Source: Lingula anatina
Taxonomy: Eukaryota > Brachiopoda > Lingulata > Lingulida > Lingulidae
Reading direction: 5' to 3'
NCBI RefSeq assembly: GCF_001039355.2
Contig: NW_019775924.1
Span: 744,285 to 808,284 of the forward strand
DNA length: 64,000 nucleotides
Position numbers and translations under genes: made by a program
In this document: positions 32,199 through 46,500 of the stretch, one piece after another
How the letters are laid out: each line of letters starts with the position of its first letter
Numbering within the stretch: the stretch's first letter is position 1
Notes under the pieces: generated by a model
The model's input: only the letters and a program-made list of their open reading frames with translations
Database searches by the model: none
What the model was told of the DNA's origin: nothing

Positions 32199-35100
32199 AA
32201 ACCTCTGACATGTGCATGTGCTTGTGTGTACGTACATGAGGGAGAAGGTAATGTATTTTCATCATTTCTGTCAATTGATCTACCATCATCTTGATACTCA
32301 AGCAAATAAGAACAGCTCAGGTGTGTCTGCAAAATACTACTCATTCAGCTTGCAGCTGGGCACATGCGTACCTTGGGTAACATGAACAATCTGTTACTAA
32401 GAATGTCTTACCTAATAGCCTTAAACTGACTAGAAAACAATCCCTTTAAAGTCAAATTACACAGGGATAAAGGGTTCATTTTGCTATCTACGAGTACTGG
32501 AATATTAAATTTTATGGGGTTAAAAAATTTGCTATTTCATATTGTTTTTTTAATCAAAATAGAATTTAAAAAAAAAAAGAAAAAAAAATGGGTCAGATAA
32601 ATTACTCTGGACAGAAAAAAAAGGGTAGGCAGGGTACTGAAAGCCAATGAGCAGTTATTTTTATGAGCATAGGAATTTCCTCAGAGTATTAAAAATCAGT
32701 TAATATCTGCATTCCATTTAATCAAGCAGTGTAATCAAGACAGGCAAGCAAAGATTGACTGAACAATTCTTGATGATGATGCAGGTTTTGCTATTATAGA
32801 AAAAAAATGCTATAGTGCAGGATGAAAAAGAGAAGTCAATTATATGAAGAAACACATTAAAGAAGCAATATTAATTACAAAATTTATGTAGTAAATCAAT
32901 ACAAATGTGTAGGTTGCTACTTTGAATCCTGCTGAGAAAACTAGAAGAATATTACCTTGTTAATATGCCTCTGGAAAATATCAACGTTTTTTGAGTAGCT
33001 ACAAGGCCTTCAAGGCAACTAGGGGCTATGGATACATTGTTTTACTATAAAATCTTCTATTCTTGACTGTAAACTCTTAGAACCACATGGGACAATAGGG
33101 AAAAAAACCCAGGTATTTGTGATAAGAATATCAACATCACATTATCTTTAAAGGGAGTACTTCACATGTTTAGTATACAATAGAAAATTTGAGGCCACTG
33201 AATCGAATCATGTGACTGGACACTACACCAGAAGGTCTGTGTAATCTGGAGTTGACAATGGCATTATCACAGCTACATGTGTTTTGAGTTGTCAAAGACA
33301 AGTCCTAAAACAAGGCAGCAAAGNTTTTTTTCATACATCAAGTCTCAATATAGCTGATCTTGGCAGAGTGACATCAATCACATGAGTCAAGAGAGGAAAT
33401 ATGTAATGGAAGTTAATAGCTTACCTAAGAATATTATTGTGACATGAAAATCAACAACGGATGTCAACAAGTTGTCAATAGGTGAAAGAATGTGTCAAAA
33501 TCTCTCCTAGCAAACACTGATCTTTTAAGTATATATTTCTTGTGGGGGTTTTCACCCCCTCCTCCAAAATACTAATGAAAATTAAATTGTTGCAGAAACA
33601 AAGCATTATTCTATTTAAGAAACATGGTGATCGTCACATGAAGGAATCATTTATGTGATTAAGGCCCTTTGATGAAGGATTGAAAAGCTCCATGCCTCAC
33701 AGGTAGGAAATGCTCTGTAGTCTCTTTAGATTTTGATTTGTTCTCACATCGTAGATCTATTAATCTTATCTTGTTGACCAACTCCAATCCTTTGGTAAGC
33801 CAGTGGGAAAGAAATAAGTATGTGTACATCCAAATGGTATGTTACCAACACCCATGTAATCTATATGGTCATGACCATGTCCAACTTATATAACTCTTGA
33901 CAAAACAGCCATGCTTCCCTTACCAAAGACACAAATACAACTAATCCTGCCTGTGAAAATCCAGTTTTAACACACAGATGTTAGTAACAAGTTACATAAT
34001 AACTTACAGCAACCTGTGCCTGGTACATTAAATTCCAGTCTTCCAGATTCCAGTGCTTACTAACCAGAGATGAAAAAGGGGGAAAAGGAAGGATGGCCAC
34101 CTGCCGAACTGACAATACTTCTGAAGGCTTTAAGAACCATCAAAAGTTCTTTTCTTATGTATTTTGTCTTTCAAATGTCCCATTATTTTGTCAACAGGGA
34201 TTTGAAGCCTACTTTTCCTGTTCTATTTAACCCACCATTCTTTTGACCATACATAAAAGGAATCTCTTGCTTCTGATCATTACACTGAGGCTTCAAAGTG
34301 GTTCTTTTCATCTACCTTAAGAGGCTTACGGTACTTGACTTAAAGCAGCACTGAAACTCCATGTGAAGTGTTTTGTTTTGACAAAGGTAAAATTTGTTTG
34401 ACTATAATTATCATTATTATCATTACTTCCATCATTGCCATTATTATTATTATTATTATTATCATCATCTGAATTTATCAAATATTGCTTTGGGAGACTG
34501 CAGATTTTCTCTCCATCAAACCACATCCCACAAGCCCCAAATGAGGTACATCTATTATAAATGTTGGAACAATTTCATTAATTCTGCCATTTTACAGGCA
34601 CTCTAGAATAAATGTTTTTTAAGCGCCATTTTGGACAGATTTTTCATTAATTAAAGTCAGCTGGGACCATGTAATTGAGAAGCATGCAGATTAGATTTCT
34701 TAAACATTGAAAAAATCACAGAACACTTTTGGATCAATACCTCCCAACAAATGTATTTGGACTGTTAAATTAATTAGGTATTTGGTCCATTTAAACACTA
34801 AGACAACTGTATGTAAATGTACCGCAAATGCTCCTATTCCACATAATACAGACCAAAATGTATGGAAAATTTGTTTTAAAAAGGCCACAGTCAGAAAAAT
34901 CCTGTCCAAAAATGCTTCAAATGTCTATATTTTTTTAAACCAAAAGCCAAAACACTATCTTTCCTTCAATTATCCATTTTCAGGACATATGAAATTAAGC
35001 CTAATATCCCATACTGAGAGCCAGCAATTTTCTCTACATGAAACTCCTATTTATAGACAGCTAAGTGCTCAATCCTGAACAAGTCTGAAGAAATGGCTTG

Positions 35101-36370
35101 GTTCATGCAATTATGTGCTTTTTTTATGATATGTTAGAGAATGTTGTTTTTTAAGTGCTCACTAAAATGGGAAGGCACTTCACTGATTGGCAAATGGCCA
35201 AATGCAATTATTCTTCAGAAGAATGTGCTCTACTTTTTTTTTTTTTTTTTTACATTTCTGGAGAATCACAAAATTACAGCACTTGAAAGCTAGAATACAA
35301 ATAAGATTTTTTAATCTTGGCTCAAGGACATAACTCCAAAGATGTACCTCTCTTAGAACAACGAGTTTCATACAGAATTAATTACCAAGGGTTTAAAAAG
35401 GTCTTTTCTCATTAATCCCATGTCATTTTAAAAATGTAAACCAATAATATCAAGTTAAAATTAATTCTACACAAAAACACCAAAGATTTATGAATCCTTT
35501 CCTGAAAAAGAAGACTAAGGCTCTATTCCCATAGATTTTAGATCGATCTATCCCCGCGGGGAGTCTCACTAGATTACTTTCAGATAATCCGACTTAAATG
35601 TCCGTCCCGCCTACTACAAGCTGGAAGGGGGTAATTAACTTTCGTGTCCGCCCGGCTGACAGCTATTTAGCGTGAACCCCCAGGGAGTTAGGTCGATCTA
35701 AAGTAGGTCGATCTAATCTATGGATATGGGGTGTAAAAGGGAAATCTCTATCCAAATTATCAGTATACTTCCTGTTGGAATGAATGCTATCCCTGCACAC
35801 TTCTATTTGAAAAGGGTTGCTGGTTGTCACATGTTGCCATGGAGATGCATGACCTTCTGACTAGAAACAATTTCTTTACAGTTCATGCAACAATGCAAGT
35901 ACAAAGTCAGGATTACTGGAGCATGCCATAAAGCCAACTTAACAACAGATAGAACACCCAAGTTTATCGATAAATGAAAAACTGGAGGTCTTCAAAGCCT
36001 GCACTTAAGAGGAAGAAAATGAACTGTTAAAATTTTGTATGTATTCAGTCATGGAATCAATAGCAATTGTTGCTTTACAACTTAAATTGTGTGCTGTTTG
36101 TAGCTGTATTATTCCCCTAAGATAAATCTTCTTCAAGGCATATTACTATCTATTCTTCTCTGAATAAGTAAAAAAATATTAAATGTTAAACTAATAGTTT
36201 CATAATCATTTTCCTTGCAGCCAATACGCACACAGTCTCCTTTAAAACCTACTATTTTAAAGAGGAAATATAAAATATCAATGACTCTAAGAATAGACAA
36301 AACTAACCCACAACAAGAAAGTAAGCATACTTAACTGCACTGAAATATAAGAGGAAAATACCTCTGACAA

Positions 36371-36413
<43 letters not shown>

Positions 36414-39400
36414 CCTCTTTGACACATGTGCGTCTGCTTGTGTGTATGTACATGAGAGAGAGGGGAATGTATTTTCATCATTTCTGTCAATTTATCTATC
36501 ATCATCCTAATATTCAAGCAAATTAGAACAGCTCAGGTGTGTCTGCAAAATACTACTCATACAGCTTGCAGCTGGGCACACGTGTACCTTGTGTAATGAG
36601 AACAATCCATTACTCAGAATGTCTTACCTAATAGCCTAAAACCAACTAGAAAATGATCCCTTTAAAGTCAAATTACACAGGGATAATGGGTTCATATTGT
36701 TATCTATGATTAATATAATATTAAAATTTTATGGGGGTAAAAGATTTGCCATTTCATATTGTTTTTTTAATCAAAATAAAATAAAATAAAAAAATGAAAA
36801 AAAAATGGGTCAGATAAACAACTGTAGAAAAAAAGGGTAGGCAGGGTACTGAAAGCCAATGAGCAGTTATTTTTATGAGCATAGGAATTTCCTCAGAGTA
36901 TTAAAAAATCAGTTAATATCTGCATTCCATTTAATCAAGCAGTGTAATCAAGACAGGCAAGTAAAGATTGACTGAACAATTCTTAATGATGATGCAGGTT
37001 TTGCTATTATAGAAAAAAAAGCTGTAGTGCAGGATGAAAAAGAGAACAGTCAATTCCATGGAGAAACACATTAAAGAAGCAATATTAATTACAAAATTTA
37101 TGTAGTAAATCAATGCAAATGTGTAGGTTGCTACTCTGAATCCTGTTGAGAAAACTAGAAGAATATTACCTTGTTAATATGCCTCTGGAAAATATCAACG
37201 TTTTTTGAGTAGCTACAAGGCCTTCAATGCAACTAGGGACTATGGATACATTGTTTTACTTTAAAATCTATTCTTGACTGTAAACTCATAGAACCACATG
37301 GGACAATAGGGGAAAAAACAGGTAATTGTGATAAGAATATCAACATCACATTATCTTTGAAGGGAGTACTTCACATGTTTAGTATACAATAAAAAATTTG
37401 AGGCCACTGAATCGAATCATGTGACTGGACACTACACCAGAAGGTCTGTGTAATCTGGAGTTGACAATGGCATTATCACAGCTACATGTGTTTTGAGTTG
37501 TCAAAGACAAGTCCTAAAAAAATTAATAATAATAATAACAATAATAATAATAATAATAATTGCAAAAAAGGGTTGTAACATGTACTGTATGTATACAATA
37601 GGCATGGCATATAACAACAAATCACAAGATTATATTTTGGAGCACTATTCAAGCCATTGACAATGAAAGTAGAATTTGATGGCCACAGTGAAAGTGTCAA
37701 TTGAATTTCTGATGTAATTGTGAAAGCTTATGACTTTTAGTTTCAATAAAATGAATAGAAATCATATTTCTAAATGCACATTCACCATGTGTTTTGTTGG
37801 TTATAATGAAGCACTTGCATTCTGAGGAGACAATGCAAGCTCAGTTTCTCCTAGCAATTCTTTGGCTATTCGTTTAACATTAGAGTTCTTGCAACAATTG
37901 AAAACCAACAAAGGAATAAAACAAAGGAATCTTTTTAACCTTAGACAAATTTCCTGTTTTTGAAGTTAGATAATTTACATTATGAGCAAACAATCAGCTG
38001 ACTGTAATGCTTCAAATTTCCTATCCACTGACATAAAATATAATAACTAAACATCTTATAATATCCTGCTACACGAGAAATCCATAAAAACATAAAACAA
38101 AAGACATGGTGTCCAATATAAAAAATCAATTCTATTCTTGTTAACAATGTTTCATAATTACAGAAAACCAAGCCCTGATTTTGACAATAATCCTTAGGGA
38201 TTCTATAGAAATATTGAAAAAAGATAAGACATGGGTTTTTATAACACAAACACACACACAAACAACAAAAAGATGAAAGGAACATTGAAAGAGTGACTTC
38301 TGTACTGTGTATTAATTACTGCAAACTTATCACAACTAGTGAAATGAGATATGTTCATGCATTACATAAACAATTGAAAGGATATATCCAAGGAATGGGT
38401 TAATACTGTAAGGAAATGACTAAGGCATTCTTTTCCTTCTCTGCATATTTTGTGCTCACAATAACAAACATTTTTCATTAATTCTGTATCCAAGTAAATG
38501 AAGCCCTATACCCATTTTGCTATGTATTCTGTTATATCTTTGCAGTTTTTCAAAGTGCTCATCCTCAATCAATCATCATTCTAAACAGGCAGATCATGGG
38601 ATTCATGATGTAAAATATGAATTATGGGATTTATGAACAAACAATATAAACAAACATAAAAGGCATTACAAAAAAAATATAATAATAATAATAATAATAA
38701 TAATAAAGAAAATGTTGCATTTTCTTCAGTTTGCTTTCTTAAGGAAAAGTAGAAATGTTGCACTTTGTATGAATAACTGAATTTAAATAAGCCTCTTTTG
38801 TAGTCATCAAACTTTGAGCAAAAAACATGCAATCAAGGTCCTTTGATGATGGGTCAAAACATCATGCCAAACAGGTAAAGAAACATATCTGAAGTCTCTT
38901 TAGAGACAGATTTTTTATCAGATAAATACAAGTACAGAAAATATGAGCCCTCATCATCAATCCAAATAATTTACTCCTCTCTCCTTTTTTGTTTTTTTCC
39001 CTCCCTCACTCACTAATGCACAAGATAAACCCTCTATTTGGCGTTTATAAACATACAATCATGTTATTTGGAGGTAAAATGATATGAAGCTAACCTTCAG
39101 TTTGCACAAATGTCAATTTTTACTGGGTAGCAAGGATCTATGCTGTTTTTATCCATGCCTCAATTTTCTTAAACAGATTTTATCATTGCTATATGTTGTA
39201 ATAGTGACAGAATTTAGTATGTGCAATTTGTTAGACCATTACTTCTAACTGAAAATCACTGTGATAACCATTATCATATGGTTTAAAAGAAGCCTCATTG
39301 AACATTTACCTGTAATATGTCACAGCCCCATTTTCTAGATGTCTTGACCAGCCAAATGGCACTGGAACTGTCTCTTGTGTGATCTTCTCTCCAGTGGAAC

Positions 39401-42400
39401 AACCCTCCTCTCCCATTGTCATGGTTACAGCACCAGTGCTCACATCCTCCATGGAAATAACATTGCTACTAGAGCCTATCACAGACGATGATGATAATAA
39501 TGGTGTTGATGGTGTTGGTGGCACATTTTCAGCATTCAACTCCTTGCTGACAGTGTTCATTGTCATTGGCAATGGTGTTACGGCTGACGCTGTGATTCTA
39601 GGGGGTGGTGGAGTAGACATGTCATTTGTTGCCATGGGAACACTACTGCCAGGGTGAAATAATGCATTATCATTGGGCAAAACTCTAGCAATGACGGGAG
39701 GGGCATTCAACAGGGCCTGCATGACTGGGGTGGATGTGGTGAAAGTCACTGCAGCAGTATTAGTTGCCATGGTTACATCTGACTGGGGTCCAGAGCCAGT
39801 AGCCATGGCAGCCAGGTGGGCTGAGGCAGTAAAATTACTGCTCCCATTGTTGGAAGAAGAGTTTGTGAGCGTTATCATATTTGTGACTGTGGATAATGAA
39901 GGAATATGTTTATTTTGATCTTGTGGCATCATCTGGGATGCAAGTTGCTGGGGATGCTGTTGTGGTGGAGATTCTAAAAGTTGTTTATTCATGGGGTCCT
40001 GTGTTGTTGGTTGAATTGATGTTGCCATGGCAGCAGTCATTTGACTCACAGGAACGCCCACTAATGCTTGCCCACCTCCTCCTGCCAATAATGGAATCAA
40101 ATTTGTTGGTAAAACTGTGGGCATGTTAGGTGGAACACAACCAATTAAGAAAGGTATTGAAGTCAATGCATTATTAGTCCCAGTGGGGAGGAGACCAGCA
40201 ACATTAGCAGTCAGAGGTCCTAATCCCAACATTGAGTTTGACATAGGAATTACAGCAGGAAGATTTCCCGTCAGAGGGTAGGGAGAGTTGGCCACTGCTG
40301 CAGCCGCCATCAGATCTGTCACAGTAGATGTACATATGATATTGGTTGGCAAGGTATAAGGGGGACTCGCCGAGACTGAACTTAACACACTAGCTAGGGC
40401 TGCAGAACCAGCTGCCTGGGTGGTCACCAGACTTGTGGTACTCCTTGAAACGCTATGAGAGACCCCGGTCAGGGTGGGCGGACTAGTAGAAATGACCGAG
40501 GTGAGGAATGGATTGTCACTTCCAGGGAGTAAACAGCTGCCTGACCCTCCTGTGGCAATTGGCAGGTTTTCAGTCCCATGTTCCAAAAGTGATGATTGGG
40601 TGTCACTCTCTTCCACTTCGCAACCATCTATCAGTTCATTTGGCGTACTAGCACCTGTTGCAATATTCAAGTTTATAGTTTCCATTTCACTGTCTCGAGT
40701 ATCACTCTCTGTGTCATCACCCTGTGGTAACTCATGTGACTCAGCATCCAACAAAGTGCTATCAGACTCCAAGCTCCAATTCTGCTGCTGCGGCTGCCCC
40801 AGTCCTGCTGCCTCTGGAAATGTCACAGACATTTTCAACTGGCAAGAATTAGTCACTCGGGTTATTTCACTGCCTCCTTGTCCATTTCCACATGCACTAG
40901 CAGCAGCTGCAGCACTGTTAGGTGATAGCGCACCAATATTCTGCTGCTGGGACTGCTCTGCTGCCCAGTGTGCACTGACAAGAGGGAGTTGCTTAGGATC
41001 ACCATAACTGTATGGCCGTGTACTGACCAGTCCACCTTGAACAGGGACATTCTCTGTGTCTACTTTTATGCCTTTTAGAGGCGTGTTATCCACAGATGAA
41101 GGGGTGTTATCTACGATAGCATCACTGCCTTGCACAGCTATACCTTCCTTGCCATTGTTTTCTATACATGAAGTCACTGCGGTTGACTCTGCCAAAGAAC
41201 CATCATCACAGTTGGTAAAAATGGTCACATCAGTTGCCTTAACTGATAGGTGTAAAGTGCCAACACAGTGAGTAGACCCCACAGCTGTGTGTGGTGTATA
41301 TAATGTACCTCTTATATGGTTGCTGTTGGTTGAGACGTCTATATCTGTCGGACAAGGACACTCTGGAATCATATTGTTATCATCCCCAACTGTTGTTCTT
41401 CCAGCAAAGGCCTGAACACTTTTATTTTCAACCAAACAGCCAGGAGGCAACATAGTTTCCATATCCAAGCAATTGTGTGCATTTGAAAAGTTGCTATGTA
41501 TATTTTTAATCTCAGCCAATCCTCTGCTGTCATTCAACATATCACCCATAGCAGTGTTAAGTCCAGTACTGTTTTTATTCACAACCTTAACACTTCCATC
41601 TCCCGAAGCGAGAGAGTCATTGGTGTCTGGCACTGATGCAGCACCATAATAGCCAACACACGAATGATCACCTGGATTATTAAACATGGTGGAACCTTCT
41701 GACAAATTAGTGGTAGTTTCCAGATCCCTGGGTAAAGAACCTGACATCAAAGAATTCACACTGACGTCAAAACTCTGGGTAGCCTCTAAAACTGACGCAC
41801 TGAGAAGTGTCTCATTTTTGTTATTATTAGCCTTGCTGCCAACTAAAGCCATGACAGCATCCCGTGCATGTTTCTCACTGATCATGCCCATAAGTTCTCT
41901 CTTCTGAGACATGCCTGGCCTTTTGAGGCCTGCTGAAAGTGCTCCATGACGCTGGGCTGGTAATTCGCTACTGGTGTCTACCGTAGCAGATTTTACTGCG
42001 TTAATATCCAGAGGCGCTGTGGTATTAAGTTCAAAGACTCCACCAGCAGGGACTGTTGTTGTTGTTGTTGTGCTACTCGAAGAAGAGTGAAACAAAATCT
42101 TTGTTGTGTTCTCTGATAAATTGCTGGTATCCACATTGTTACTAAAAAACTCAGCATCTGATGGTGTAATTCTCTCCTGATGTGATGCCATGGTGTACAG
42201 GGCTCATTATGACAATGTATGCTGCTACATGGGTCACTATGTCACACCATACACCCTGTCATAGCCAACACACTGTCGCTCCAAACGCAACGTGTTTCTT
42301 ATCACTTTACCCAGTCCAGGCCACTTCACATATTTGATTCATTTTTTGATAGTGAACTGTTCTTCCANAGCAAAAACGGTGTGCCGCTTGTCGTGTTATC

Positions 42401-43537
42401 AGAAAAAGTGCACGAGGGCGACGACGGCGCCGACGGCGACGACAGACGCAGATGATGGCTATATGTACAGACACATCTGTGTCTGTACATAAAAATTAGA
42501 GATTTTATTTTGGAGCACTATTCAAGCCATTGACAATGAAAGTAGAATTTGATGGCCACAGTGAAAGTGTCAATTGAATTTCTGATGTTATTGTGAAAGC
42601 TTATGACTTTTAGTTTCAATAAAATGAATAGAAATCATATTTCTAAATGCACATTCACCATGTGTTTTGTTGGTTATAATGAAGTACTTGCATTCTGAGG
42701 AGAGAATGCAAGCTCAGTTTCTCCTAGCAATTCTTTGGCTATTCATTTAACATGAGAGTTCTTGCAACAATTGAAAACCAACAGAGGAATAAAATACAAT
42801 CTTTTTAACCTTAGACAGATTTCCTGTTTTTGAAGTTAGATAATTTACATTATGAGCAAACAATCATCTGACTGTAATGCTTCAAATTTCCTATCCACTG
42901 ACATAAAATATAATAAAGAAACATCTTATAATATCCTGCTACATGAGAAATCCATAAAAACATAAAACAAAAGACATGGTGTCCAATATACAAAATCAAT
43001 TCTATTCTTGTTAACAATGTTTCATAATTACAGAAAACCAAGCCCTGATTTTGACAATAATCCTTAGGGATTCTATAGAAATATTGAAAAAAGATAAGAC
43101 ATGGGTTTTTATAACACAGACACACACACAAACAACAAAAAGATGAAAGGAACATTGAAAGAGTGACTTCTGTACTGTGTATTAATTATCACAACTAGTG
43201 AAATGAGATATGTTCATGCATTACATAAACAATTGAAAGGTATATATCCAAGGAATGGGTTAATACTGTAAAGAAATGACTAAGGCATTCTTTTCCTTCT
43301 CTGCATATTTTGTGCTCACAATAACAAACATTTTTCATTAATTCTGTATCCAAGTAAATGAAGCCCTATACCCATTTTGCTATGTATTCTGTTATATCTT
43401 TGCAGTTTTTCAAAGTGCTCATCCTCAATCAATCATCATTCTAAACAGGCAGATCATGGGATTCATGATGTAAAATATGAATTATGGGATTTATGAACAA
43501 ACAATATAAACAAACATAAAAGGCCTTACAAAAAAAA

Positions 43538-43571
<34 letters not shown>

Positions 43572-46500
43572 GAAAATGTTGCATTTTCTTCAGTTTGCTT
43601 TCTTAAGGAAAAGTAGAAATGTTGCACTTTGTATGAATAACTAAATTTAATTAATCCTCTTTTGTAGTCATCAAACTTTGAGCAAAAAACATGCAATCAA
43701 AGTCAATTTTCTTAAACAGATTTTATCATTGCTATATGTTGTAATAGTGACAGAATTTATTATGTGCAATTTGTTAGACCATTACTTCTAACTGAAAATC
43801 ACTGTGATAACCATTCTCATATGATTTAAAAGAATCCTCATTGAACATTTACCTGTAATATGTCACAGCCCCATTTTCTAGATGTCTTGACCAGCCAAAT
43901 GGCACTGGAACTGTCTCTTGTGTGTTCTTCTCTCCAGTGGAACAACCCTCCTCTCCCATTGTCATGGTTACAGCACCAGTGCTCACATCCTCCATGGAAA
44001 TAACATTGCTACTAGAGCCTATCACAGACAATGATGATGATAATGGTGTTGATGGTGTTGGTGGCACATTTTCAGCATTCAACTCCTTGCTGACAGTGTT
44101 CACTGTCATTGGCAATGGTGTTACGGCTGATGCTGTGATTCTAGGGGGTGGTGGAGTAGACATGTCATTTGTTGCCATGGGAACACTACTGCCAGGGTGA
44201 AATAATGCATTATCATTGGGTAAAACTCTAGCAATGACGGGAGGGGCATTCAATAGGGCCTGCATGACTGGGGTGGATGTGGTGAAAGTCACTGCAGCAG
44301 TATTAGTTGCCATGGTTACATCTGACTGGGGTCCAGAGCCGGTAGCCATGGCAGCCAGGTGGGCTGAAGCAGTAAAATTACTGCTCCCATGGTTGGAAGA
44401 AGAGTTTGTGAGCGTTATCATATTTGTGACTGTGGATAATGAAGGAATATGTTTATTTTGATCTTGTGGCATCATCTGGGATGCAAGTTGCTGGTGATGC
44501 TGTTGTGGTGGAGATTCTAAAAGTTGTTTATTCATGGGGTCCTGTGTTGTTGGTTGAATTGATGTTGCCATGGCAGCAGTCATTTGACTCACAGGAACGC
44601 CCACTAATGCTTGCCCACCTCCTCCTGCCAATAATGGAATCAAATTTGTTGGTAAAACTGTGGGCATGTTAGGTGGAACACAACCAATTAAGAAAGGTAT
44701 TGAAGTCAATGCATTATTAGTCCCAGTGGGGAGGAGACCAGCAACATTAGCAGTCAGAGGTCCTAATCCCAACATTGAGTTTGACATAGGAATTACAGCA
44801 GGAAGATTTCCCGTCAGAGGGTAGGGAGAGTTGGCCACTGCTGCAGCCGCCATCAGATCTGTCACAGTAGATGTACATATGATATTGGTTGGCAAGGTAT
44901 AAGGGGGACTTGCCGAGACTGAACTTAACACACTAGCTAGGGCTGCAGAACCAGCTGCCTGGGTGGTCACCAGACTTGTGGTACTCCTTGACACGCTATG
45001 AGAGACCCCGGTCAGGGTGGGCGGACTAGTAGAAATGACCGAGGTGAGGAATGGATTGTCACTTCCAGGGAGTAAACAGCTGCCTGACCCTCCTGTGGCA
45101 ATTGGCAGGTTTTCAGTCCCATGTTCCAAAAGTGATGATTGGGTGTCACTCTCTTCCACTTCGCAACCATCTATCAGTTCATTTGGCGTACTAGCACCTG
45201 TTGCAATATTCAAGTTTATAGTTTCCATTTCACTGTCTCGAGTATCACTCTCTGTGTCATCACCCTGTGGTAACTCATGTGACTCAGCATCCAACAAAGC
45301 GCTATCAGACTCCAAGCTCCAATTCTGCTGCTGCGGCTGCCCCAGTCCTGCTGCCTCTGGAAATGTCACAGACATTTTCAACTGGCAAGAATTAGTCACT
45401 CGGGTTATTTCACTGCCTCCTTGTCCATTTCCACATGCACTAGCAGCAGCTGCAGCACTGTTAGGCGATAGCGCACCAATATTCTGCTGCTGGGACTGCT
45501 CTGCTGCCCAGTGTGCACTGACAAGAGGGAGTTGCTTAGGATCACCATAACTGTATGGCCGTGTACTGACCAGTCCACCTTGAACAGGGACATTCTCTGT
45601 GTCTACTTTTATGCCTTTTTGAGGAGTGTTATCCACAGATGAAGGGGTGTTATCTACGATAGCATCACTGCCTTGCACAGCTATACCTTCCTTGCCCTTT
45701 TTTTCTATACATGAAGTCACTGCGGTTGACTCTGCCAAAGAACCATCATCACAGTTGGTAAAAATGGTCACATCAGTTGCCTTAACTGAGAGGTGTAAAG
45801 TGCCAACACAGTGAGTAGACCCCACAGCTGTGTGTGGTGTATATAATGTACCTCTTATATGGTTGCTGTTGGTTGAGACATCTATATCTGTCGGACAAGG
45901 ACACTCTGGAATCATATTGTTATCATCCCCAACTGCGGTTCTTCCAGCAAAGGCCTGAACACTTTTATTTTCAACCAAACAGCCAGGCGGCAACATAGTT
46001 TCCATATCCAAGCAATTGTGTGCATTTGAAAAGTTGCTATGTATATTTTTAATCTCAGCCAATCCTCTGCTGTCATTCAACATATCACCCATAGCAGTGT
46101 TAAGTCCAGTACTGTTTTCATTCACAACCTTAACACTTCCATCTCCTGATGCAAGAGAGTCATTGGTATCTGGCACTGATGCAGCACCATAATACCCAAC
46201 ACACGAATGATCACCTGGATTATTAAACATGGTGGAACCTTCTGACAAATTAGTGGTAGTTTCCAGATCCCTGGGTAAAGAACCTGACATCAAAGAATTC
46301 ACACTGACGTCAAAACTCTGGGTAGCCTCTAAAACTGACGCACTGAGAAGTGTCTCATTTTTGTTATTATTAGCCTTGCTGCCAACTAAAGCCATGACAG
46401 CATCCCGTGCATGTTTCTCACTGATCATGCCCATAAGCTCTCTCTTCTGAGACATGCCTGGCCTTTTGAGGCCTGCTGAAAGTGCTCCATGACGCTGGGC

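Noticed and set aside
40474-41007. 177-codon plus-strand ORF opposite the MBD first exon
   Set aside because: Antisense shadow of a real coding exon, duplicated identically at 45017-45550. No family resemblance.
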